Assembly: GCF_002291145.1 (NCBI RefSeq)
Contig: NZ_NTGE01000073.1
Span: 209,306 to 273,305 of the forward strand
DNA: 64,000 nucleotides
From: Streptomyces sp. SA15
Lineage (GTDB): Bacteria; Actinomycetota; Actinomycetes; Streptomycetales; Streptomycetaceae
Direction: 5' to 3'
Position 1 is the first letter of the stretch. The number at the start of each line of letters is the position of its first letter. The notes under the pieces are model-generated. The model was not told the origin of the DNA. It saw only the letters and a program-made list of their open reading frames with translations, and made no database searches. Both the position numbers and the translations under genes were made by a program. Shown in pieces: positions 1 to 6,883 of this stretch.

Positions 1-181
1 TCTGCGGGAGCGCCGCCAGTCCGTTGAAGACGAAGTCCAGGTAGCTGATGTGATTGCTCACCAGCACGGCACCGCCCGAGCGGGGGATGTTCTCCGAACC
101 CTTGCAGTCGATCTTGAGGTCCCACGCCTTGAACAACGCCTGGGCGAGACCAACGACGGGACGGTAGACAAGCTCAGCCAT
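1..181 (-). CDS. Lysophospholipid acyltransferase (PlsC family), N-terminal part
   Basis: The left window edge cuts this gene, so only the first 60 codons are visible. The protein begins MAELVYRPVVGLAQALFKAWD and then shows SNHISYLDFVFNGLA, which carries the NHx4D acyltransferase motif (His and Asp of the catalytic pair). The family transfers an acyl chain from acyl-CoA or acyl-ACP to lysophosphatidate or a related acceptor at the inner face of the membrane. The ATG at 179-181 is the only sensible start in this frame. The 188 bp between it and the next gene presumably hold its promoter. The substrate cannot be deduced from this fragment. Confidence 0.8.
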   Translation of the reverse strand, partial: MAELVYRPVVGLAQALFKAWDLKIDCKGSENIPRSGGAVLVSNHISYLDFVFNGLAALPQ

Positions 182-369
182 GGACGGTGTGGGCCCTTCC
201 TTCTCTGCCTGGGAAGGGAGCTCCAGGCGGAAAGTTACGCGGCCGTAGGTTTACGGCATCTCGCAGATCGTGCCCGAAGAACGGACGGGTAGCCAGTCCT
301 GGTGCCCGCCGACAGCGAGATTCTCGTCACGTCCACTCCCATGACCCACCTCGGCGTTTTAAGGCGGCT

Positions 370-795
370 TTACTGCGCGCGTACCGTTGCCCGCCGTGCG
401 AGCAGGTACATCTCGCATCCCAGGCAGTACCCGAACGCCGCGTTCAGGAAGGCGGCCGCGAGCGCGGCACCGGTGGCGGCGATTCCCAGCCAGTCCGGCC
501 CGAGCGTGTAACCGACGAGTCCGACGCCCGCGAAGACGAGCCCCACCGCCTGCGCGAACCGCGGAGGCTCCGGCGCCTCGAACTCGGTCGGCGGCCCGAT
601 CCGCGGCCGCACCACCTTGCGGAACAGCCAGCCGTACGGTGAACGGCCCACCCCGCCCGCCGTCCCCGACGCGAACGCCAGCGTCTGCCACGCCAGCAGC
701 CAGGCGCTGCCTGTGATCAGCGCGACCGCCAGTACGACGGTCGTCATGGCCGCACCGAAGCGCGGTCCCCTCACATCAATGTCCATGGGGTTCAT
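370..795 (-). CDS. DUF4395 family membrane protein
   Basis: About 141 residues if translation starts at MNPMDIDVRGPRFGAA; the frame stays open further upstream but that stretch is Arg/Pro-rich and looks non-coding. The protein has about four hydrophobic segments (TTVVLAVALITGSAWLLAW, FAQAVGLVFAGVGLVGYTL, LGIAATGAALAAAFLNAAF) and a conserved GYCLGCEMYLL tail with two Cys. These are the usual marks of the DUF4395 family, whose function is not established. It is divergent from the thioredoxin-like gene at 858, 62 bp away. That pairing and the C-x2-C in the tail hint at a membrane thiol-redox role, which is inference. An alternative start lies three codons downstream at 786. Confidence 0.75.
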   Translation of the reverse strand: MNPMDIDVRGPRFGAAMTTVVLAVALITGSAWLLAWQTLAFASGTAGGVGRSPYGWLFRKVVRPRIGPPTEFEAPEPPRFAQAVGLVFAGVGLVGYTLGPDWLGIAATGAALAAAFLNAAFGYCLGCEMYLLARRATVRAQ

Positions 796-857
796 GGGAA
801 CCAAGCATTCCGCAGCGGGAGGGGTTCGGGGAGCCGGGAATCTTTGCGGTCTCGTGA

Positions 858-1286
858 ATGCTTGTGCAGATGATGACCGGACTCGTGGTGTGCGTGGCGG
901 TGCTCGCGCTGGCGAGCGCCTACGGAGTGCTGCATCGGCGGCGGAGCGGGAGGGTACGGGTGCGCGGGCGCGACGACGGAAAGCGGCTCGGCGCGGCCGA
1001 ACTGGGCGGGCCGCTCGGCCAGCGCGCCACACTCGTCCAGTTCTCCAGCGCCTTCTGCGCCCCCTGCCGGGCGACCCGACGGGTCCTGGGCGAGGTGGCC
1101 GACATGGTCCCGGGCGTGACCCACGTGGAGATCGACGCCGAGGACCACCTCGACCTCGTCCGCGAACTCGACATCCTCAAGACCCCGACCGTGCTGGTCC
1201 TGGACGCCGACGGCCGGGTCGTACGGCGTGCCACCGGCCAGCCGCGCAAGGCCGACGTGATCGCCGCGCTGGGGGAGGCCGTGTGA
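858..1286 (+). CDS. Membrane-anchored thioredoxin-family protein
   Basis: 142 residues. Residues 5-22 (MMTGLVVCVAVLALASAY) form a single N-terminal membrane anchor, followed by a basic stretch and a thioredoxin fold from about residue 50. The active site is in FSSAFCAPCRATR (C-A-P-C), followed by the strand VTHVEIDAEDHLDLVRELDILKTP with the cis-Pro of the thioredoxin fold in KTPTVLVLD. Likely role: thiol-disulfide exchange at the outer face of the membrane. It is divergent from the DUF4395 gene. No clear ribosome binding site precedes ATG 858; ATG 870 or 873 inside the same frame are alternatives. Confidence 0.8.
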   Translation: MLVQMMTGLVVCVAVLALASAYGVLHRRRSGRVRVRGRDDGKRLGAAELGGPLGQRATLVQFSSAFCAPCRATRRVLGEVADMVPGVTHVEIDAEDHLDLVRELDILKTPTVLVLDADGRVVRRATGQPRKADVIAALGEAV

Positions 1287-1389
1287 GTGCGGTGGGGGCC
1301 GACGTGAGGGCGGTGGTGCCGGCGTGAGGCATCTCCCATATCCCGGGACGTACTTGACTGTGCGCACCACCTATCGTCAACCTGACCGT

Positions 1390-1470
1390 ATGCCTTCGGA
1401 ACTCCTTCTCTTCGGGCGGGTCCACGTCGACCTCGCCCGTACCGCGAGCGCGCGCTGTCCGGGCTGTTGA
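1390..1470 (+). CDS. Cys-rich leader peptide upstream of flavin reductase
   Basis: A 26-codon reading frame, MPSELLLFGRVHVDLARTAS followed by ARCPGC and TGA. The core R-V-H-V-D-L-x-R-x-x-S-A-x-C matches the recurrent actinomycete leader peptides (R-x-HVDL-x-R-x-x-SA) seen in front of sulfur-assimilation genes. Two Cys codons (TGT) sit at the very end, one directly before the stop. The last codons fall inside a strong hairpin (1457-1482). The next gene, a flavin reductase, starts 45 bp downstream. The simplest reading is cis-acting attenuation by cysteine availability: a ribosome starved for Cys-tRNA would pause in the hairpin. The family link is recognised from memory of the motif; the mechanism is inference. 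Confidence 0.72.
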   Translation: MPSELLLFGRVHVDLARTASARCPGC

Positions 1471-1482
1471 GCAGCCACGGAC
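1457..1482 (+). promoter_or_regulatory. Attenuator-like hairpin over the leader-peptide stop codon
   Basis: Stem GTCCGGGCTG (1457-1466) pairs with CAGCC-a-CGGAC (1472-1482), ten base pairs with one bulged A, loop TTGAG. The loop side contains the last TGT-TGA of the leader peptide, so ribosome position decides whether the stem can form. No U-tract follows, so termination by itself is not assured; translation or Rho-coupled control is equally possible. Confidence 0.5.
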
Positions 1483-1514
1483 CTGATCGCCACTCCTCGC
1501 AGAAGGACCACTCC

Positions 1515-2024
1515 ATGACGGCCACGCCCGGCCTCGGCACCCCCCGGCTCGCCTCTCCCGACCTGCTGCGCTCCGTCTTCCGGCGGCACGCGGCGGGAGT
1601 CGCCGTGATCACCGCGCGCGGCGACGCCGGCCCGGTCGGCTTCACCGCCACCTCCCTCACCTCGGTCTCCGCCGAGCCGCCGCTCCTCTCCTTCGGTATC
1701 GGCACGGGTGCCTCCAGCTGGCCCGCGATATCCGAGGCCGACCACGTCGGCGTGCACATACTCGGTGAGCACCAGCAGGACCTGGCCGCCACCTTCGCCC
1801 GCAGCGGCGCCGACCGCTTCGGCCCGGCGACCTCCTGGCACGAGGGCCCCGAGGGCGTCCCCGTCCTCGACGACGTCCAAGCGTGGTTGGTGTGCCGGGT
1901 CGCCGGACGCGTACCGGCTGGCGACCACCGCATCGTGGTGGCCGAGGTCGTTCTCGGCGACCCCACCGGCCCCGGCCGGCCGCTGCTCTACCACCAGGGG
2001 CGGTTCCACGGCCTGCGTGACTGA
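1515..2024 (+). CDS. Flavin reductase family protein (FMN-binding split barrel)
   Basis: 169 residues from the ATG that follows AGAAGGA at 1501-1507. The fold markers are LLRSVFRRHAAGVAVITAR, the GFTATSLTSVSAEPPLLSF segment and the C-terminal HHRIVVAEV/LLYHQGRF pattern, all typical of NAD(P)H:flavin oxidoreductases that supply FMNH2 to a two-component monooxygenase. Standing behind a cysteine-type leader peptide, a role in sulfonate or organosulfur desulfurisation (SsuE-like supply of reduced flavin) is a reasonable inference, although no monooxygenase partner is adjacent. Reduction of another flavoprotein remains possible. The etf genes lie 270 bp downstream and look separately transcribed. 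Confidence 0.8.
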   Translation: MTATPGLGTPRLASPDLLRSVFRRHAAGVAVITARGDAGPVGFTATSLTSVSAEPPLLSFGIGTGASSWPAISEADHVGVHILGEHQQDLAATFARSGADRFGPATSWHEGPEGVPVLDDVQAWLVCRVAGRVPAGDHRIVVAEVVLGDPTGPGRPLLYHQGRFHGLRD

Positions 2025-2044
2025 TCGGCTCGCCCCTTCCTCAG

Positions 2045-2089
2045 CGAAGTCGCCGAAGTCCCCGAAGTCGCCGAAGCCGTTGAAGTCGT
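2045..2089 (+). repeat. Five 9-bp imperfect tandem units in the flavin reductase-etfB gap
   Basis: Units follow the pattern CGAAGTCGC, with variants CGAAGTCCC, CGAAGCCGT and TGAAGTCGT. They lie just after the flavin reductase stop, within a 269-bp non-coding gap that is otherwise empty except for the etfB promoter region. The 2110-2290 part is unusually AT-rich for this genome. Confidence 0.6.
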
Positions 2090-2293
2090 CGAGTGCGAAG
2101 CCGTCGAGTTCCGATTACGCTGCGTTGCAAAGGTCACAGTTCAAAGCGCTTGCTTAGCGGGAACGAACTGGGTGTACTGACGAGTAATATTTTGGTCGGA
2201 GCGCAGGTCGCCCCGACCGGGATCGGCCGCTTGGGGCGCCTATGCTGCCTGCAAGAGGCAGCAGAGAAATGTCGATGCAGTAGGAGAGCCGGC

Positions 2294-3082
2294 GTGAGCT
2301 TGAGGATCGTTGTCACTGTGAAGTACGTGCCCGACGCCACTGGCGACCGGCACTTCGCCGATGACCTGACCGTCGACCGGGACGACGTGGACGGTCTGCT
2401 CTCCGAGCTCGACGAGTACGCGGTCGAGCAGGCGCTGCAGATCTCCGAGAACTCCGACGACGACGTGGAGATCACCGTCCTGACGGTGGGCCCGGAGGAC
2501 GCCAAGGACGCGCTGCGCAAGGCGCTGTCCATGGGCGCCGACAAGGCCGTCCACGTCGAGGACGACGACCTGCACGGCACCGACGCCATCGGCACCTCGC
2601 TGGTGCTGGCCAAGGCCATCGAGAAGGCCGGTTACGACCTGGTGATCTCCGGCATGGCGTCCACCGACGGCACCATGGGCGTCGTACCCGCCCTGCTCGC
2701 GGAGCGCCTGGGCGTCCCGCAGGTCACACTGCTGTCCGAGGTCTCGGTCGAGGACGGCACCGTCAAGGGCCGCCGGGACGGCGACGCCGCCTCCGAGCAG
2801 CTCGAGGCCTCCCTCCCCGCGGTCGTGTCGGTGACCGACCAGTCGGGCGAGGCGCGTTACCCGTCCTTCAAGGGCATCATGGCGGCCAAGAAGAAGCCGG
2901 TTCAGTCCTGGGACCTGTCGGATCTGGACCTGGAGGCCGAGGAGGTCGGTCTCGAGGGCTCCTACACGGTCGTGGACTCCGCGGTGGAGCGTCCGGCCCG
3001 CACGGCCGGCACGATCGTCAAGGACGAGGGCGAGGGCGGCAAGCAGCTCGCTGAGTTCCTCGCGAGCCAGAAGTTCATCTAA
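2294..3082 (+). CDS. etfB: Electron transfer flavoprotein subunit beta
   Basis: 262 residues from GTG 2294, which follows AGGAG at 2282-2286; the open frame runs further upstream but lacks family similarity there. VSLRIVVTVKYVPDATGDRH is the standard EtfB N-terminus, and SMGADKAVHVEDDDLHGTDA and ISGMASTDGTMGVVPALLAE are family signatures around the AMP site. The C-terminal KKKPVQSWDLSDL region is also typical. With EtfA it forms the heterodimer that takes electrons from acyl-CoA and related dehydrogenases and passes them to ETF-quinone oxidoreductase. It lies 55 bp upstream of etfA and is almost certainly co-transcribed with it. Confidence 0.95.
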   Translation: MSLRIVVTVKYVPDATGDRHFADDLTVDRDDVDGLLSELDEYAVEQALQISENSDDDVEITVLTVGPEDAKDALRKALSMGADKAVHVEDDDLHGTDAIGTSLVLAKAIEKAGYDLVISGMASTDGTMGVVPALLAERLGVPQVTLLSEVSVEDGTVKGRRDGDAASEQLEASLPAVVSVTDQSGEARYPSFKGIMAAKKKPVQSWDLSDLDLEAEEVGLEGSYTVVDSAVERPARTAGTIVKDEGEGGKQLAEFLASQKFI

Positions 3083-3137
3083 AGGCTCGTAGTTCGCTGA
3101 CCGCCCCTGAAACTTTCGTAAGCAGGAGAGCAATCCC

Positions 3138-4100
3138 ATGGCTGAAGTTCTCGTCTACGTCGACCACGTGGACGGTGCCGTCCGCAAGCCCACCCTGGAG
3201 CTGCTGACCCTGGCCCGCCGCATCGGCGAGCCGGTCGCTGTCGCGCTGGGCAACGGCGCCGCCGACACCGCCGTCACCCTCGCCGAGCACGGCGCGGTCA
3301 AGGTCCTCACCCACGACGCCGCCGAGTACGCCGACTACCTGGTCGTCCCGAAGGTCGACGCCCTCCAGGCCGCGTACGAGGCCGTCTCCCCGGCCGCCGT
3401 GCTGGTCCCCTCCTCCGCGGAGGGCAAGGAGATCGCCGCCCGTCTGGCGCTGCGCATCGGTTCCGGCATCATCACCGACGCCGTCGACCTGGAGGCCGGC
3501 GACGAGGGCCCGGTGGCCACCCAGTCGGTGTTCGCCGCCGCCTTCACCACCAAGTCCCGTGTCTCCAAGGGCACCCCGGTCATCACGGTCAAGCCGAACT
3601 CGGCCGCCGTGGAGGCCGCCCCGGCCAACGCCGCAGTCGAGGCACTGGAGGTGACCTTCTCGGAGAAGGCCACCGGCACCAAGGTCACCGCTCGCACCCC
3701 GCGCGAGTCGACCGGCCGTCCGGAGCTGACCGAGGCCGCGATCGTGGTCTCCGGCGGCCGTGGCGTCAACGGCGCGGAGAACTTCGCGATCATCGAGGCC
3801 CTAGCCGACTCCCTCGGTGCGGCCGTCGGTGCCTCGCGTGCGGCGGTGGACGCGGGCTGGTACCCGCACACCAACCAGGTCGGCCAGACCGGCAAGTCCG
3901 TCTCCCCGCAGCTGTACATCGCCTCCGGCATCTCGGGCGCGATCCAGCACCGGGCCGGTATGCAGACCTCGAAGACGATCGTGGCGGTCAACAAGGACGC
4001 CGAGGCCCCGATCTTCGACCTCGTCGACTACGGCGTGGTCGGCGACCTCTTCGACGTCGTCCCGCAGCTCACCGAGGAGATCAAGGCCCGCAAGGGCTGA
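3138..4100 (+). CDS. etfA: Electron transfer flavoprotein subunit alpha
   Basis: 320 residues, the normal length. ATG 3138 follows AGCAGGAGAG. The N-terminal half is the EtfA domain ([20 protein letters not shown]). The FAD-binding C-terminal domain shows [29 protein letters not shown], the [19 protein letters not shown] signature and [20 protein letters not shown]. It carries the FAD of the ETF heterodimer. A strong hairpin follows the stop, so the etfBA unit ends here. Confidence 0.95.
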   Translation: MAEVLVYVDHVDGAVRKPTLELLTLARRIGEPVAVALGNGAADTAVTLAEHGAVKVLTHDAAEYADYLVVPKVDALQAAYEAVSPAAVLVPSSAEGKEIAARLALRIGSGIITDAVDLEAGDEGPVATQSVFAAAFTTKSRVSKGTPVITVKPNSAAVEAAPANAAVEALEVTFSEKATGTKVTARTPRESTGRPELTEAAIVVSGGRGVNGAENFAIIEALADSLGAAVGASRAAVDAGWYPHTNQVGQTGKSVSPQLYIASGISGAIQHRAGMQTSKTIVAVNKDAEAPIFDLVDYGVVGDLFDVVPQLTEEIKARKG

Positions 4101-4118
4101 TTCCAGCTCTCGGGAGTA

Positions 4119-4160
4119 CGAGGCCCCCGTGACCGCTTCAAGGCGGTCGCGGGGGCCTCG
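4119..4160. terminator. Bidirectional hairpin terminator between etfA and the convergent gene
   Basis: The left arm CGAGGCCCCCGTGACCGC pairs with GGCGGTCGCGGGGGCCTCG across a short TTCAA-type loop, an 18-bp stem with one mismatch. It lies between the etfA stop and the stop of the convergent phosphatase-fold gene at 4163, so it can serve both strands. No U-tract, as usual in Streptomyces. Confidence 0.8.
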
Positions 4161-4162
4161 GC

Positions 4163-5068
4163 TCATACCAGGCTCAGGGACGCCTGCACCGGCAGGTGAT
4201 CGCTCGGGAACTGCCCGTTCCGCGCGAAGGTGTTGATCGAGGCCCGGTGCGTCCGGACGCCGGGCGTGGCGAGGATCCAGTCGATGCGGTCGCCGTCGGG
4301 CGTCAGCGGTTTGTAGCCGTGGAAGGTCGCGTAGAGCTTGCTCCGCTCGGCCGCGGTGTCCCAGGTGTCGACGAGGCCGGCGCCCAGCATCGTGTCGTAG
4401 ACCGGGTTCTTGTGGGCGGCGACGTTGAAGTCGCCGGTCACCACGAGCGGCAGCGAACGGTTCAGCCCGGCGATCCGCTGGGTGGTCAGGGTCGCGGCAC
4501 GCGCGCGTGCGTACTGGCTGGCGTTGTCGAGGTGGGTGTTCAGGAAGTAGAACTCCCGGTCGCCGTCGAGGAGGTCACGGAATCGGACCCAGGTCACCAT
4601 CCGGATGGAACCGCCGCCCCAGGTGTTCGACCCGACCACGTTCGGCGTGTCGGAGAGCCAGAAGTGGTCGTACTCCTGCGGGGTCAGGCGGCGGGTGTCG
4701 TAGAAGATCGCCATGAACTCGTCGCGGCTGCCTCCCGCGCGTCCGGTGCCGATCCAGTCGTAGTGGGGTCCGAGGTCGGACTCGATGTCGTGCAACTGCC
4801 GGTAGAGACCCTCCTGGGTGCCGATCAGGTGCAGGCCCTCGCGGCGCAGCAGTTCGCGCATCACGGGTCTGCGGACGGCCCAGCTGTTGGGCTCGGTAGT
4901 GCTCGCGAAGCGGAGGTTGAAGGACATGACCTCCAGCGGGCCGCTCAGGCGTTCGTCCGCCGAGGCGGGTGCGGTGGAGAGTGCTGTACTGGACAGGGGT
5001 ACGGAGATCGTGGCGGCTAACGCGGTCTTCAGGCCCATGCGGCGCGTGACTCGGCTGTGGTTTCGCAC
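4163..5068 (-). CDS. Secreted endonuclease/exonuclease/phosphatase-fold protein
   Basis: 301 residues from GTG 5068, chosen because AAGGAG sits five bases upstream. The N-terminus has a basic head and hydrophobic core (MGLKTALAATISVPLSSTAL) ending at PASA, a signal peptide. The catalytic EEP fold follows: LEVMSFNLRFAS, GTQEGLYRQL (metal-binding Glu), FLNTHLDNAS, VVTGDFNVAA (GDFN) and the terminal FPSDHLPVQASL (SDH). These residues define Mg-dependent phosphodiesterases or nucleases; whether it cuts nucleic acid, sphingomyelin-like lipids or inositol phosphates cannot be told. Codon 17, in the signal peptide, is TTA (5018-5020), so translation may depend on bldA. Confidence 0.85.
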   Translation of the reverse strand: MRNHSRVTRRMGLKTALAATISVPLSSTALSTAPASADERLSGPLEVMSFNLRFASTTEPNSWAVRRPVMRELLRREGLHLIGTQEGLYRQLHDIESDLGPHYDWIGTGRAGGSRDEFMAIFYDTRRLTPQEYDHFWLSDTPNVVGSNTWGGGSIRMVTWVRFRDLLDGDREFYFLNTHLDNASQYARARAATLTTQRIAGLNRSLPLVVTGDFNVAAHKNPVYDTMLGAGLVDTWDTAAERSKLYATFHGYKPLTPDGDRIDWILATPGVRTHRASINTFARNGQFPSDHLPVQASLSLV

Positions 5069-5283
5069 AGGGGCTCCTTCTGCGGCGGCTTCCGGGCGAG
5101 TCGTGCGGGGTGCGCTGTGCAGTTGTGCGAACGACGTGAGGAAACGGTGCCAGATAGACGTGAACATGCCGAGATGCCGGAGTGGATCGAGAGGGAAGAC
5201 GGTGTTGACCGGCAGGAAGGGTGACCGATAGCTTCGCTCTACGGATTGTTGATTCCGTACAGCGGAAAACAGGAGGGTGTGGG

Positions 5284-6582
5284 ATGGGCCAAGGCCAGCA
5301 GGAGCAGGTGGCGACGAGCCTCGCGGGCGCCGTCAGCGAGGAGATCAGCGCCTCCCTCGCGCCGGTCGACGCCGAACTGGAGCGCCGCTACCCCGGAGAC
5401 CCCGGCACCCGTCAGCCCGTCCACACCGTCTACGTCCCCGGCGACGCCTTCGCCGCCGACACCATCCGCTCCTGGGGCGACTGGGCCCTCGCCGCCCTGG
5501 ACGAACACGCCCCGGACGCCGCCTCCTTCGCCGCCGTCCTCGGCCTGTCCGAGGAACTCGCCGAGCCCGTGTACGCGCGGGTGCGCGCCAAGTTGGAGCG
5601 CGAGCCCATCGAGGACCTGCGCGTCGACTTCGAGGACGGCTACGGCCCGCGCCCGGACGCCGAGGAGGACGAGACGGCCGCCCGCGCGGCACGGCTGATC
5701 GCCGAGGCGTACGAGAACGGCACGGCGGCCCCGTACATGGGCATCCGCATGAAGTGCATGGAGGCGCCCGTCCGCGACCGGGGCATACGCACCCTCGACA
5801 TCTTCCTCACCGGCCTGATCGAGGCCGGCGGCCTGCCCGACGGGCTGGTGCTGACGCTGCCGAAGGTGACGTATCCCGAGCAGGTCACCGCCATGGTGCG
5901 GCTCCTGGAGGCCTTCGAGAAGGCGCGCGGGCTGGAACCCGGCCGGATCGGCTTCGAGATCCAGATCGAGACCAGCCAGTCCATCCTCGCCACCGACGGC
6001 ACCGCGACGGTCGCCCGCATGATCCAGGCCGCCGAGGGCCGCGCCACCGGCCTCCACTACGGCACCTTCGACTACAGCGCCTGCCTCGGCGTCTCCGCCG
6101 CCCACCAGGCCAGCGACCACCCCGCCGCCGACCACGCCAAGGCGATCATGCAGGTCGCGGCGGCGGGTACCGGCGTCCGCGTCTCGGACGGCTCGACGAA
6201 CGTCCTGCCGGTCGGCCCGACCGCGAAGGTCCACGACGCCTGGCGGCTGCACTACGGCCTCACCCGCCGCGCCCTGGCACGCGCCTACTACCAGGGCTGG
6301 GACATGCACCCCGGCCACATCCCCACCCGGTACGCGGCCGTCTTCGCCTTCTACCGCGAGGGCTTCGAACAGGCCGCCGGCCGCCTCGCCCGCTACGCGG
6401 GCCGCATGGGCGGTGACGTCATGGACGAGCCCGCCACCGCCAAGGCACTCAGCGGCTACCTGCTGCGCGGCCTGGACTGTGGCGCCCTCGACATCGCCGA
6501 GGTCGCCCGCCTGACCGGCCTGACCCGGGCCGACCTCGAGGGCTTCGCCGCGCCCCGCCGGGGTGATCTAGGGCCCTTCTGA
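5284..6582 (+). CDS. DUF6986 family protein (HpcH/CitE aldolase-like)
   Basis: 432 residues from ATG 5284 behind AGGAGGGTGTGGG. The protein resembles the HpcH/HpaI-CitE-malate synthase superfamily of TIM barrels: EDLRVDFEDGYGPR has the metal/acid cluster (D-F-E-D), IGFEIQIETSQSIL carries the second conserved Glu, and LHYGTFDYSACLG and YYQGWDMHPGHIPTRYAAVF are the late barrel motifs. A lyase or C-C bond-forming role on an acyl-CoA or small keto acid is likely but the substrate is unknown. The final codons G-P-F and the TGA stop lie in the left inverted repeat of the mobile element at 6569, so the natural C-terminus may have been replaced. Confidence 0.75.
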   Translation: MGQGQQEQVATSLAGAVSEEISASLAPVDAELERRYPGDPGTRQPVHTVYVPGDAFAADTIRSWGDWALAALDEHAPDAASFAAVLGLSEELAEPVYARVRAKLEREPIEDLRVDFEDGYGPRPDAEEDETAARAARLIAEAYENGTAAPYMGIRMKCMEAPVRDRGIRTLDIFLTGLIEAGGLPDGLVLTLPKVTYPEQVTAMVRLLEAFEKARGLEPGRIGFEIQIETSQSILATDGTATVARMIQAAEGRATGLHYGTFDYSACLGVSAAHQASDHPAADHAKAIMQVAAAGTGVRVSDGSTNVLPVGPTAKVHDAWRLHYGLTRRALARAYYQGWDMHPGHIPTRYAAVFAFYREGFEQAAGRLARYAGRMGGDVMDEPATAKALSGYLLRGLDCGALDIAEVARLTGLTRADLEGFAAPRRGDLGPF

Positions 6583-6769
6583 TGGATCTCCGTGGGAGAA
6601 GGAGCGGCGTCCGGTGCGTGCTCTCGGCGTGCCGCGCGGAAGCCCTCGTGGCGGCGCTACTAGGGCTTTCGCGCGGTGCGGCGAGTGGGGGGCACCGCCC
6701 ACGCCCTTAAGGCAGTGGGGGAGCGTGCCGGGCGTCGCGACGCCGCGGAGATCCATCAGAAGGGCCCTA
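6569..6769. mobile_element. MITE-like element with 22-bp perfect inverted ends and TA borders
   Basis: The left end (6571-6592, GGGCCCTTCTGATGGATCTC plus CG) and right end (6746-6767) are perfect inverted repeats of 22 bp, each flanked outside by TA (6569-6570 and 6768-6769). The 153-bp interior has no reading frame but has nested imperfect inverted repeats (6629-6646 with 6662-6679, and 6690-6706 with about 6714-6733), so its transcript would be highly folded. TA flanks and terminal inverted repeats are what IS630/Tc1-type elements and their non-autonomous derivatives leave. It supplies the last codons and stop of the upstream gene. Confidence 0.65.
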
Positions 6770-6883
6770 ACGGTCTCCGCCAAGTAGCGGGCCTGTCACA
6801 GCGGTCCCCATCCGGCTGGCGTTGTCACTCCTGCCCCGTAGTCTGTACGGCACGCAGGGACGGGTCACAGGAACGGGGCGGCG

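Noticed and set aside
6822..6844. TTGTCA and TAGTCT as a kinase promoter
   Set aside because: The spacer is only 11 bp, too short for a sigma-70-type promoter; I could not assign the promoter.
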